A stretch of 64,000 nucleotides of DNA from Cymbidium sinense (GCA_021442155.1 CM038214.1:310093001-310157000), one strand, 5' to 3'. Positions 31,421 to 42,795 are shown, counted from the stretch's first letter. Program-made: numbers and translations. The notes: generated from the sequence alone by a model not told the origin.

Positions 31421-34400
31421 TTTATTTTTATTTTTATTTTATTTTTAGGTTTAGGTTTAGGTTTTAGTTTAGGTTTTTATATTATTTTATTATTTTATTT
31501 TATTTAAGTTTTGGTTTATTTATTTATTTTATTTTTAGGTTTATTTAATTTAGGTTTAGGTTTTATTTAGTTTTAGGGTATTTTAGTGTTTGGGGTTTAT
31601 AGGGTTTTTTAGGCTTAGGTTAGGGTTATGGTTTAGGTTTAGGGTTTAGGGTTTAGGGTTTATGTTTAGGTTTAGTTTTAGATTTTGGTTTAGGTATTTT
31701 AGGGTTTAGTTTAGGTTTAAGATTTAGGGTTTAGGGTTTATTTAGGGTTTATATGGTTTTAGTTTAGGGTTTAGGTTAGTTTAGTTTTAGGTTTAGGTTT
31801 TGGTTTAGTGTTTAGTTAGTTTTAGGGTTTAGGTTTAGGTTTTAGGTTTATTTAGGGTTTAGGTTTATTTACTTTAAAATAATTATCTTTAGGTTTAGGT
31901 TTATTTAGTTTATTATTTATTTATTTTAGTTTATTTTATTTTTTAATTTTATTTAGGTTCATTTTCATTTTTATTTAGTTCAATTTATTTATTTTAGGTT
32001 TATCTATTTTAATTTAGGATTTTTATTTTAGTTTATTTTTTAGGTTTTGGTTTAGGTTTATTTATTTTTTTTGTTTAGCTTTTTTTTCTAGGTTTAGGTT
32101 TTATTTTTTTATTTTTTAGGTTTAGGTTTAGGTTTTTTTTTTAGGTTTAGGTTTAGGTTTTATTTTAGGTTTATTTTAGGTTTTATTTTAGTTTGGATTA
32201 GGTTTATTTTTAGTTTATTTTATTTTATTTTGTTTAGGGTTTAGGTTTAGTTTCTTTTAGGCTTAAGTTTAGGTTTTCTTATTTTAGCTTAGGTTTAGGT
32301 TTAGTTTATTTTATTTATTTTAGGTTTAGGTTTTTTTTTAGTTATTAGGTTTATGTTTTATTTTTTAGGTTTATTTTTTTTTAGGTTAGGTTTTATTTAA
32401 TTTTTATTTATTTTATTTTAAGTTTATTTCATTTTTTATTTTACATTTTGTTTTTTATTTTATTAGGTTTTATTCTTAATTTTATTTTATTTTAGTTTAG
32501 TTTAAGTTTTCTTTAATTTATTTTAATTTATTTTATTTTGAATTTTATTTTATTTTTTTATGTTTAGGTTTAGGTTCAGGTTTTAGTTTAGGTTTTTTTT
32601 ATTTTATTTAGGTTTAGTTTTTTTTTTAGTTTTAAGTTTTCAGGTTTTTAGGCTTTAGGATTTAGGATTTAGGGTTTAGGGTTTAGGGTTTAGGGTTTTA
32701 GGGTTTAGGATTTTAGGGTTTAAGCTTTAGGGTTAGGGTTTATGCTTTAGGGTTTATGGTTTACAGTTTAGGCTTTACAATTTAGGATTTTTAGGGTTTA
32801 GGGTCCAGGGTTTAGGGCTTAAGGTTAAGGTTAGATTAATATTTAGGGTTTAGGGTTTAGGGTTTTAGGTTTAGGCTTTAAGGTTTTTAGGGTTTACTGT
32901 TAGTTTAGGGTTTAGGGTTTAAGATTAGGGATAGCGTTTAGGGTTTAGGGTTTAGGATTTATGGTTTAAGGCTTAGGGCATAGTGTTTAGGGATTTAGAA
33001 AAAAAAATTAAGTAAACTAGTAGGTTTAGGGATTATATTTTAATTTATATAGTTACTTTTACGTTTATTGGTTTAGGTTTACTATTGGTTAGGGTTTAGG
33101 GTTGGTTTATTTACTTTAGGTTTATGTTTTTTAGGGTTTAAGTTTAGGGTTTAATTTTTTAGGGTTTAGCATTTAGGTTTTAAGATTAGGATTTTAGGTT
33201 TTCTTAAATTAAACTTATAGGTTTAGGTTTATTTAGTTTATTTTTTTATTGTAGCTTTTTTTATTTTATTTTATCTAGGATTATTTTTAATTTTATTTAG
33301 TTTAGTTTATTTATTTTAAGCATATTTATTTTATTTAGGTTTTTTATTTTTTAGTTTATATTTTAGGTTTAGTTTATTTTTTAGTTGAATTTTATTTTAT
33401 TTCATTTTATGTTAGTTTTAGGTTTTAGGTTTAAGGTTTATTAGTGTTTAGGGTTTAGGGTTTAGTGTTTATTTATGGTTTAGGTTTTAGGGTTTAGGTT
33501 TAGGTTTTAGTTTTAGGTTTTAGGTTTTAGGTTTTAGTTTTAGGTTTAGGGTTTAGGGTTTTAGGGTTAGTGGTTTAGGTTTAGGTTTAAGGCTTTAGGT
33601 TAGGGTTTTAGTTTTAGGTTTATAGTTTTAGGGGTTTAGGAGTATTTATATATTTATTTAGGTTTAGTTTAGGTTTAGGTTTAGTTAGGGTTTAGGTTTA
33701 GGTTTAGTATAGGTTTAGTTTAGTTTAGGTTTAATTTAAATTTAGGTTTAGTTTATAGTTTTAGTTTAGTTTTTTTTTGGTTAGTTTAGGTTAGGGTTTA
33801 GGTTTTTTTTTTTAGGTTTAGGGTTTAGGTTTTTTTTTAGGTTTAGGGCTTATTTAGGTTTAGGGTTTAGGGTTTTGGATTTGGGGTTTAGGGTTTTAGG
33901 TTTTAGGGTTTGTGGTTTACGGTTCATGGTTTTTTTATTTGTTTTTATTTGTTTTTTTATTTTTTTTCATTTTTTTAAAAATTAAGTAAACTAGTTGGTT
34001 TAGGTTTATTTAGTTTATTTAGTTTATTTATTTTAGTTTATTTTGTTAGTTTTTTTTATTTAGGCCTTTTTTTTTTATTTAGTTTAGTTTATTAGTTTTA
34101 GGTTTATTTATTTTAGTTTTTTTTTAGGTTTGGGTTTAGGTTTAAGTTTATTTTTTAGTTTACTTTTATTTTTATTTTTTTTATGTTTAGGCTTTATTTT
34201 TTTATTTTTAGGTTTAGGTTTAAGTTTTTATTTTATTTATATCGGTTTAGGTTTTCGATTTTTATTTTTGGTTTATTTTTAGTTATTATTTTTTAGTTTA
34301 GGTTTAGGTTTATTTTAATTTAATTTATTTTATTTAGTTTAGGTTTAGGTTTAGGCTTAGTTTATTTTAGATTTAGGTTTAGGTTTTATTTATTTTTGTT

Positions 34401-37299
34401 TAGTTTATCTTGATTTAGGTTTAGGTTTATTTTATCTTTATTTTAGGTTTAGGTATTTTTTTTAATTTAGGGTTTAGGTTTTATTTTTTTAATTTTTAAG
34501 GGTTTTTTAGCTTTTTTTTAGGTTTACATTTTTATTTGGTTTTTATTTTAATTTTTATTTTAGGTTTAGTTTTTATTTTATTTAGGTTTTTATTATATTT
34601 AGTTTAGTTTAGGTTTTTATTTATTTTATTTTAGTTTAGTTTTTATTTTATTTTATTTTCTTTTTAGGGTTATGTTTAAGTTTATGTTTTAGTTTATGTT
34701 TTTATTTTAATTTATATTTCCATTTTATTTTAGTTTTAGATTTTTTATTTATTTTATTTTTTGGTTTTATTTAGTTTAGGTTTAGGTTTATAGCTTTGGT
34801 TTTTATTTATGTTAGTTTTTATTTACTTTAGGTTTAGGTTTTGGTTTAGGTTTAGGTTTAGGTTAGTTTAGGTTTATGGTTTTAGAGTTTAGTGTTTAGT
34901 GTAAGTTTAGGGTTTAGCTTAGGTTTTTTTAGGTTTAGGTTTAGATTTTGGGTTTAGGTTTAGTTTAGGGTTAATAGTTAGTTAGTTTGGTTAGTTTTAG
35001 GTTTAGAGTTTATAGTTTAGGTTTGGGTTTAGAGTTTAGAGTTTATAGTTTAGGGTTTAGGGTTAGGGTTAGGTTTAGGGTTTAGGTTTAGGGTTTTAGT
35101 TTTAGGTTTTTAGGAGTTTAGGTTAGTTTAGGGTTAATTTTAGGTTTAGGGTTTAGGGTTGAAGGTTAGGTTTATGTTTAGGGTTAGTTTAGGGTTAGTT
35201 TTAGCAGGATAAGGTTTAGGGTTTAGATTTAGGTTTAGGTTTAGGTTTAGTTTATTTTAGTTTTAGGTTATTTTTTTTTATTTATTTTTATATTTTTTAT
35301 ATAAGTTTATTTTTTTTTATTTTTTATTTAATTTATTTTAGTTTATTTATTTTAGTTTATGTTTTATTTTAGTTTATTTTTTGGTTTAGGTTTAGGTTTA
35401 GGTTTATGTTTATGTTTACTTTTAGTTTAGTTTTATTTTATTTTATTTTTTTAGGTTTAGGTTTTATTTTTATTTTTAGGTTTAATTTTGGGTTTATTAT
35501 TTTTATATTTTTTTTTTAGCTTTAGGTTTTTTTATTTTAGTTTATTTTTTTAGTATCATTTATTTTAATTTTAGTTTTATTTTATTTTATTTTATTTAGT
35601 TTAGGGTTCAGGTTTAGGTTTTATTTATTTTAGTTTAGTTTATTTATAGTTTAGGTTAAGATTTTTTTTTATTTTTTTTATTTTAGGTTTAAGTTTTTGT
35701 TTTTGTTTAAGGTTTAGGTTTATTATTTATTTATTTTTTAGGTTTATATTTTAGGTTTAAGTTATTATTTTATTTTTTATTTATTTTTATTTAGGCTTAT
35801 TTTATTTTATTTTCATTTAATTTTAAATTTATTTTAGTTTTTTAATTTTAGGTTTATTTTATTTTTTGGTTAGGTTTTTATTTATTTTATTTTAGTTTTA
35901 TTTTTATTTCTAATTTTACTTTACTTTTAGGTGTAGGTTTATGTTTAGGTTTATATTTTAGTTTAGGTTTTTAATTTATTTTGTTATTTTATTTAGTTTA
36001 GGTTTAGGTTTTTAGGTTTTAGGGTTTAGGAATTAGGTTTTAGGATTTTGGTTTTAGGGTTTGGGATTTAGGGCTTAGGGTTTAGGGTTGTAGGTTGAAA
36101 GTTTACGGTTGTATGTTTAGGGTTCAGGGTTTAGGGTTAGTTTTAAGGCTTAGAGATTAGGGTTTTGGGTTTAAGATTTAGGGTTTATAATTTAGAGATT
36201 AAGGTTTAGGGTTTTTTTTTTTAAATTAAGTAGGTTTAGGCTTTTTTTAGTTTATTTAGTTTATTTTATTTTTTATTTTTATTTATGTTTATTTTTTATT
36301 TTTAACTTAGTCTATTTTATGTTTATTTATTTTAGTTTAGGTTTTTTTATTTTAGTTTATTTTTTCGGTTTATGTTTAGGTTTATGTTTTTTTTTAGTTT
36401 AGTTTTGGGAGATTTACATGCATACCACGTCAAACTTCCATATTTACATATCTAACACCTAAACTTCAATTTTTTTTATATAACCCTCTCTTCAATATCA
36501 ACAAAATACCACTTTATTCATTTTTAAAATTGAAATGCACCTTTTAAGCATAGAAAAGTGTTAGATAAGTAAATATCTAACTTTAGGTGTTAGATATATA
36601 AATATAAAAGTTTGATGTCGTATGTATGTAAATCCCCCTTTAGTTTTTTATTATTATTTTATTTCTTAAGTTTAATTTTTATTTTTTATTTCTAGGTTTA
36701 GGTTTAGATTTTTATTTTATTTTTTAAGGTTTAGGCTTTATATTTTTATTTTAGGTTTATTTTTAGGTTTTATTTTGTCAGTTTAGGTTTAGGTTTATTT
36801 TTAGTTTATTTTATTTTATTTAGTTTAGGGTTTAGGTTTAGTTTAGGTTTAAGTTTATTTATTTTAGTTTGGTTTATTTTAGTTCAGTTTAGCTTTATTT
36901 TATTTTATTTAGGTTTAGTTTTTTAAATTTAAGGTTTAGGATTTATTTTTTATTTGTTTTTGGGTTTATATTTTAGGTTTAGGTTTTTAATTTGTTTTTA
37001 TTTTATTTTAATTTAGGTGTATTTTATTTTTATTTTTCATTTAGTTTTTATTTTATTTAGGTTTTTTAATTTTTGGTTTCTTTTATTTTTTAATTTAGTT
37101 TAGGTTTCTATTTATTTTATTGTAGTTTAGTTTTTATTTCTTATTTTATATTATTTTTAGGTTTACATTTAGTTTTAAGTTTGTATTTTAGTTTAGGTTT
37201 TTATTTTATATTATTTTTTTATTTTATTTAGGTTTAGGTTTTATTTAGTTTAGGTTTCAATTTTTTAGGTTTTTAGGGTTAAGGGATTAGGGTTTAGGG
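31421..37299 (+). repeat. Telomere-like block 8: alternating TTTAGGG-rich and T-rich units
   Basis: About 5.9 kb alternate between TTTAGGG-rich stretches (31600-31880, 32640-33000, 33420-33960, 34800-35220, 36010-36220) and T-rich type B stretches (31421-31600, 31880-32640, 33190-33420, 33970-34800, 35230-36000, 36222-37290). Openings of the AAATTAAGTAAAC type are seen at 33001, 33190 (changed), 33977 and 36222. All G-rich words are on the plus strand. A MITE is inserted at 36407. No gene is seen on either strand. Confidence 0.85.
36407..36638. mobile_element. MITE with ~55-bp terminal inverted repeats and 9-bp target duplication
   Basis: The element begins GGGAGATTTACATGCATACC and ends in a sequence whose reverse complement begins GGGGGATTTACATACATACG. 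The inverted similarity continues to TCTAACACCTAAA, about 55 bp on each side with few mismatches. It is flanked by a perfect direct repeat TTTAGTTTT at 36398-36406 and 36639-36647. A 9-bp duplication and long TIRs are typical of Mutator-superfamily MITEs. There is no coding capacity (232 bp). The surrounding T-rich repeat resumes unchanged on both sides. Confidence 0.93.
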
Positions 37300-37307
37300 T
37301 TTTTTTT

Positions 37308-39189
37308 GTGAAACCCCATATAGGGTGAATTTTATTGCCCCAAAAAGAGGGTTACAAGATCCTTAAGAGGGGATAAACTCCAAAACTACTACTCAAAGAG
37401 CTACAATCAGCCTAGAGAGTAAATCCCCTATTTAAGTACATCCAAAATCAAAATAAAAGACAAAATGGAAGCAAGAGATACAAAATGATTAACAAAGAGA
37501 AGCCAATGGATAGATCAAGCCAATGCTCATCGGGATGAGAGAATGCATGCCACTAGAACAAACACAAGAGAAAAGAAAAATGTATGCAAATATGTAAAAG
37601 ATAAAATTAGCTTAAATGAATACAAACAAAGTGGAAGGTAAAAGTAGCATAAAGCGAGAAAAATTATAGAGAAGTGTGTGTGAGAGGCTGGACTCAATCA
37701 CACCAAATTAGAGGCGGATGCAAATATGAGCATCCAAACTTATTGGAAGGGTTACATCACAAGAGCTACTACCAAACCACAAAGGAGTGAAATCATCACA
37801 ACCATCATAGCCTACAAACCTGTGGGAAGATAGCAGCCATTTGTTGAAAGGCTTATGAGCCTTAGTACCTGCAAACTTAAATAAAGCCATATACACTATA
37901 GAAAAGGAGACAACAAAAGCGAGAATGGGGATAAGTATCACCACTATATACCATAGCATGAGAATCCCTACCCATATAAAATGAACCATCTTGGCCACAT
38001 CCACCTTATTAATACCAGATCCAAGGTAAAATTAAAGCGGAAAACTCACCACAAGTAAACACGAGAAAAGGCCGAGGAAGATAGAACAATAGACAACCGG
38101 TTGAAAAGCCAGCTGAAATCCTACTAAGCATATCAATTAGCATGTAAATATCACCATATCAAATCATATGAAACTTACAGGATAGGAATATAGCCCAAGA
38201 ATACAACCCATAAAAAGGGTACCCATTCAGAATAAATAATGAAGATGTTAACAAACACTAAGTTAATAGCGTAAACACAACAAGAACTGCACAAGTCATA
38301 ACAAAACCAAGATGGGAATGTAGCAGCAGATTAGATAGACCACAAGCCGCATGTAATAAGCTGCACCCCACCGTAAACAACACAAAAAAATAATCAGACC
38401 TAGAAGTAGCTTGCTGGGCATAAAACTCGATAATCCATTCAGCCAACAACCAAGATAACAAACCAAGACTACAAACCAAATATTGCACCCAACAGAGGGT
38501 AATCCAGTCAGCAACAGTAGTATTACATAGACCCAAAATGGGGATCAGAAGAAAACCATCATTAAAATCCTTCAAGATAAGGAAAAGCAGGCCAACATCT
38601 AATCCAACATCACTGTAAAATCAGGATAAAAGGAAGGCAAGAAGCAAATCCAATCTTGCAAAGAAACAGTAGTAATAATAGGTAAATTAAAAATTCTTCC
38701 CTTACAGGTTGAGGAAGGGGGGTTAATGAGCAAAACAGGAGCCACAACCATATTTAAGAGGGAAAATACAAATAAAGAAGGGCCCACCATGAAGTTGTGC
38801 AAATCATAGCAAACCAACCACTGCAGCAACAAAGACATGAGCCTCCAATATAGGTAGCCAGAATAAAAAATCAATTTAAGAATAAGAAACAGGAAAAAGA
38901 TACATGAAACAGTCTCAATCTTGAATAGAAAAGCAAAATACAGTAAGTCCCAAAAAATAGTATTGATGGCAAGCAGTCTGTCCCTATAGATCAAAAAATA
39001 AGACATCTCCATCCAGCAGATTAGGGAAACAACAGATACAATAAGACCCCAAAGAAAGATTGAATAATTAACAGAAAGTCAGCTGCTACAGAGATAACAA
39101 TAAAACCAGAAAAGATTATTAGGGAAATGCATCTGCAAAACATAGGATGAAATTAGTTTATGAGATAAGGAAGTCCAGTATTGTCCAAA
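37308..39189 (-). other. LINE copy B 3' region
   Basis: No known domain. Minus-strand frames at 37708-38004, 38258-38575 and 38599-39012 are hydrophobic. The first contains several possible membrane segments followed by RFVGYDGCDDFTPLWFGSSS, which is also found in copy A (3402-3659) with few changes. The other frames have no counterpart that I can align by eye in copy A, so the two elements may be different subfamilies. It may be an untranslated region or a lost small ORF. Confidence 0.5.
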
Positions 39190-39720
39190 TTAACCAATCC
39201 ACGTAAATGTTTAGGAAGTGTAAGCTGATCAAAGAATTTTATTCCATCTAATCTAGCACCCAGATTAGCAAGGTAATCAGCACACGCATTACCTTCATGC
39301 TAAACATGAGTGATTTTAAAATAAAGTTGAGATAGAAGAGCTCTAGTATGCTTAAGGAGGTAGTACAATTCTTAATTTCCCACTTAGGTGGAAGTCAATA
39401 AATCAATCAACAACAGGGCATCCACCTCAATCCAAATATTGAGCCAACCTTTTTGTAGGCAAATCTCAATAGCTTTGTTAATAGCCATTAGCTCCATAAA
39501 GAGAACAGAACATGTAGTAAGAGGATAAGCAAAGACACATAAAACTTTACCATTAAGGTTTCTGAAAATGCCACCATAGCGAGCATTTTGAGAAATGGAG
39601 CCATAGATATTAATTTTAATAATATTATCATGTGGTTTTCCAATAAACAAGCTTATCATCTTCTGATTGGGATGGTCCGGCAGGTTAAAACCCAGTTTAT
39701 TGGCCACAAATTTACAGCCT
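39190..39720 (-). pseudogene. LINE RNase H relic (copy B)
   Basis: The minus-strand frame 39384-39707 (107 residues) reads KINIYGSISQNARYGGIFRN, then LMAINKAIEICLQKGWLNIW and IEVDALLLIDLLTS, matching plant LINE RNase H. The first catalytic aspartate position reads Y-G-S instead of the usual D-G-S. Downstream in other frames the tail reads EGNAC, DYLA and FDQLTLPKHLRGLVN. Frameshifts near 39370 separate the two halves. It is better preserved than copy A but dead. Confidence 0.85.
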
Positions 39721-39759
39721 TTAAATTGATTGTAGTTAATTAAACTGACATTAAATAAA

Positions 39760-40170
39760 GCACAAAATTTATCTTAAATTCTAGTAATTATCCTCTTATG
39801 GTTCATAGGAATCCCATAATGTTTTGAATCATTTCTGTCCATCCATATGAACCATATAAGAGTGATAGCAGTTATCACTTTAATGTGGCCTTTAATAGTA
39901 TTTTCAAAATAAACCTCAAGAAGTTGATAAAGAGTTAAGGAGCCAATGAATTTGTCAATATTTAAAAATTCATCAAACCAAACCCACTATTTGGAAGCAA
40001 TGGCTCCGTTAACAAATACATGATTGGCATTCTCAATGTGAAAGCAGCAGTAGCATTTTGAAGGTAAGTGAAAACCTTTACCCCACATCAAGGAATCAAT
40101 AGGGATGAAATTTTTCAAACTTCTCCAAGTTAGAATAGAGTAAGAAATAGGGATAGTGTTATTCCAAAGT
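39760..40170 (-). pseudogene. LINE zf-RVT relic (copy B)
   Basis: The minus strand reads CYCCFHIENANHVFVNGAIA and WFIWMDRNDSKHYGIPMNHK, the same zf-RVT region as at 7117-7482 in copy A. One stop lies between them. The segment ends at 40170 in GTTATTCCAAAGTT, where viral sequence takes over. Confidence 0.85.
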
Positions 40171-40174
40171 TAAA

Positions 40175-40790
40175 TAAATTCCATGTCTGCTAATTGGTTC
40201 GGGTGGACAATTTGGTCTTTGAGAAGTGTGTTGATTTCGAGGAGTTGGAATTCATCTAGTTGCTGTTGGAGGCATAAATATTTGTCTAGTCATATTGCTC
40301 TGAGTTTGAGTACTGGAACTAGCTTGTGTACTTGCTTGAGCTTGTGTACTAGCTTGAGTAGTAGTTGTGGTAACTGGTCTATCTAAAGATGGAGTTTGAG
40401 GAGTATTCATAAATTGATGTTTATTGAGAGTAGTTATTAACTCATCTCTTTCTCGTGAGGGTTCTTGTATGTCAATTATTTCATTAATCCGAACTGCTCC
40501 ATGGATCTGAGGGAGTCTGTTTAGTGTCTGTCCTATTTTATATTATTGTTTTAAGTTCATATAAGTAAGAATTATCCATTCATTAAGATTATCGAGAGGT
40601 GCTTTAATGTGAAATAGTTGTTCTTAAGGAAAACTTCTAGCGGTTATTTTAATATTAAATTTTAAGTTTTCTTGTATACATTGAAATTCAATTTCTAAAA
40701 ATTCTTTAGTGAGTTTAGTCAGGGAAATTATATGCTTTTAATTCTTCTAGGAATAGTTGTTTCTTTAATTTTTGAAAACTATTTTGCATT
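40175..40790 (-). pseudogene. Pararetrovirus capsid-region N-terminal fragment
   Basis: The minus strand reads LNRLPQIHGAVRINEIIDIQ, ITTLNKHQFMNTPQTPSLDR, a Thr/Gln/Ala/Ser-rich stretch and IPTPRNQHTS. The same frame is found at 51735-52300, 54185-54469 and 55228-55430. It lies just upstream of the capsid core in longer copies. Its function is unknown; the low-complexity ST/Q segment looks like a disordered linker. Stops break the 5' part. Its right end (about 40785) is joined to a short RT piece. Confidence 0.75.
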
Positions 40791-40872
40791 TTTAATTTGG
40801 TTAAACAAAACTTCTTTATTGGGCAGAAAGTAGCCGTCAAATTTAGTATTGTCATTGAGTTTTTTATAATCT
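40780..40872 (-). pseudogene. Short RT N-terminal scrap inserted between capsid and leader
   Basis: About 90 bp on the minus strand read KKLNDNTKFDGYFLPNKEVL and then NQIKNAK-stop, the start of the viral RT. Both ends are chimeric. At 40865-40875 the leader runs into RT through a shared GAT(T)A, and at 40782-40790 RT runs into the capsid side through a shared TTTTCAAAAA-like stretch. Confidence 0.8.
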
Positions 40873-41285
40873 TCTTGTGTAATATACGCAATTCTATTAT
40901 GTGGATTTTTAGAGATTTGACCCTGCTTACTCCAACTCATATCTTAGTCTTCAAGAACTCGTGGCTTTTTGAGGAAGATTCGGGAGCAACACATAAGACC
41001 ACAACCCTATATGATTACTTCAAAATAACAGAGCACAGCCGATGTTCATTTCCTACTCATGGCGTAATCCAAAAATACACATAATAACATGGTATATATT
41101 ATTGCAAGTAGACAAAATGATCTTACAAAAGCATATAAAAACATAAAATAAAAACTTCATAGTCAGAGAGAAGTATTATTTAGCCGGATAGGCTATAATA
41201 CATGTTACTTCTCTGTATATAACTAAGGAAACTCACAGGAGGATTCTCAGGTGAACTTAAGAAAAGAGGACTAGGCCAGATTCAT
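40868..41285 (-). promoter_or_regulatory. Viral intergenic promoter and leader, copy 1
   Basis: A TATA-like TTATATAC (minus strand) lies at 41215-41222, between the end of the downstream ORF tail and the leader. Downstream on the minus strand a four-codon ORF, ATGAGTAGGAAATGA, lies at 41046-41060. The same layout occurs at 48711-49215 (plus) and 60110-60600 (minus). The leader is cut before the primer-binding site by the RT scrap at 40872. I infer that this was the promoter of the pregenomic RNA; activity is unknown. Confidence 0.65.
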
Positions 41286-42795
41286 TTTTGCTCGCCCTGA
41301 ATGTATGTTTTTGTGCTGATTTATAGACTCTTGTTGGTGCTGCAAATAATTACTTTGCCTTTGTTTTTTTGTCATGGTCTTCCTTTTTTCGGAAGTGGAG
41401 TGAATAATTGAGCTTAAGTGCGCCTTTATTTTCTTGAGTGGGATTCTTTCTTCTTTTCCTTTGGGTGGAGCTTCTTTTGTCAATTCTTCTTTACTTTAAT
41501 TATATCTGCTATCAATAATTTGGATGTGCTGTCACCTTTTTGATAGTGTTGTCAAGAATTACTGTTACTTTTTTTGTAGTGCTGTTAATAATTGCTGTCA
41601 CTTTTTCTGTAGTGCTATCAATAATTGCTGTCATTATTTCTGTAGTGCTGTCAATAATTCTGTTCCACTTGTGTTTGATGTTGTTCTAATCCTTCTCAAA
41701 AAGTCTGAAGTGTTTGTTTTTTCTTGCAATAATTGCATTGATGTAGTTTGTCTGTTTGTAGTCTTGCACAAAATTTTTCTTTAACCTGACGACTGGCTTT
41801 GATCATATTTTTGTGAAGCATATTTAGCCATTTTTAGTATAATACTTTGTGGATTCATCTGGTTGGAGTCTTTCTTTAGCTGTAGATAAATAATGTATCG
41901 CTGCAGTGATATACCCAAATATTTATTGCGTCTATTTTTCTAGTTTCCATCCATATTTGAAATAAATCTTTGTCCTTTTGTTGTTGATAAAATGGTTTAT
42001 CGATCACATATTTTGGATAGAATGGTTCTCTACTGATACTGATTTGTATCAGAGACATTTATCATTCTGGTATTTTTGGATATGTCTGAAATAATTTTAT
42101 ATATAAATTCCAATGTTTGACAACAGCTTGGAATGTTTCGATTGCTTCGTAGAGAACTTTTGGTAATTTTGTAAGAGGCGTAAAGTCATCAAGATATATC
42201 ATTCGAATTAATCCGGCTTCATATAATTCATTTATAATGTTGGCATCAGTGATACCATAGATATATGCAACATGATATTTGCCATGTGTATGAAAATATA
42301 TTTGAGGATTAATTCATTCTTGATATAAAGATATCTTTGCCAATCATTGGCCATCTCATATATTGTCTTCTTTGGAATCTATTTTTTAAGAATATGGGCA
42401 AAAGTGGTTGATAACTCTATTTTTGTATTTTTTGATATTTTCATATCATTTTCTCATGAGTTTGGTTTTATTTTTATGGCATTTTGTTGTAATGTTGTAA
42501 TGGATGGTAATTGCTCTTCATCAACTTCTCCAAGGAGATATTTTTTCACATTCTGCAATTCGATCAATAATTGGTTGTTGTATGCTATTTCACATTCTAG
42601 CTTCCACAGTTGTTGATCCAATAATTTGATATATCCAGTAATTTTGTGATCGTCAGATTTTATTGATTCCTTGGTTGTAGAATTTGTTTCCATGTCAAGA
42701 GTATCTGGTAATTTGTAGTCATTTTCTGGGAGAGAACTCATGACCTGTAAAATTCTCAAGTTAAAGTATCAGCTAAAGCATTTCTATTTCATAGG
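41271..42795 (-). pseudogene. Viral ORF downstream of RNase H (transactivator position), copy 1
   Basis: On the minus strand from 42795: a segment with a likely coiled coil (LDQQLWKLECEIAYNNQLLI, 42454-42759), a middle part ending in KPFYQQQKDKDLFQIWMETR (around 41960), a Lys-rich CX2C end, then a 33-bp minisatellite (41527-41667) and a basic tail (41271-41483). The position after RNase H and before the promoter corresponds to the transactivator/viroplasmin gene of several caulimovirids, but I see no motif that proves this. Stops and shifts are frequent. Confidence 0.65.
41527..41667 (-). repeat. 33-bp minisatellite in viral 3' ORF, copy 1
   Basis: Three nearly complete 33-bp units plus partial ones, based on TGCTGTCAATAATTGCTGTC and ACTTTTTCTGTAG. 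Because 33 is a multiple of three, the array keeps frame and would give an 11-residue repeat such as TAIIDSTTEKV on the minus strand. Confidence 0.88.

Larger units (their letters stand above)
37300..40170 (-). mobile_element. L1-type LINE copy B, 5'-truncated
   Basis: On the minus strand it starts inside zf-RVT at 40170, passes through RNase H (39720-39190) and a 3' region, and ends in poly(A), seen as eight T at 37300-37307 directly after TTTAGGG. Its 3' end matches copy A (AGAGGGTTACAAG, AGAGCTACAATCA). It is shorter than copy A and lacks RT altogether. The right end is not telomere-like: at about 40171 it is joined to pararetrovirus capsid sequence. It is inactive. Confidence 0.87.

Noticed and set aside
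41524..41784. Plus-strand frames with CCHFFCSAV-like cysteine repeats (also around 49558-49797 and 63473-63748)
   Set aside because: They are antisense readings of the 33-bp minisatellite and the viral 3' ORF; the coding sense is the other strand.
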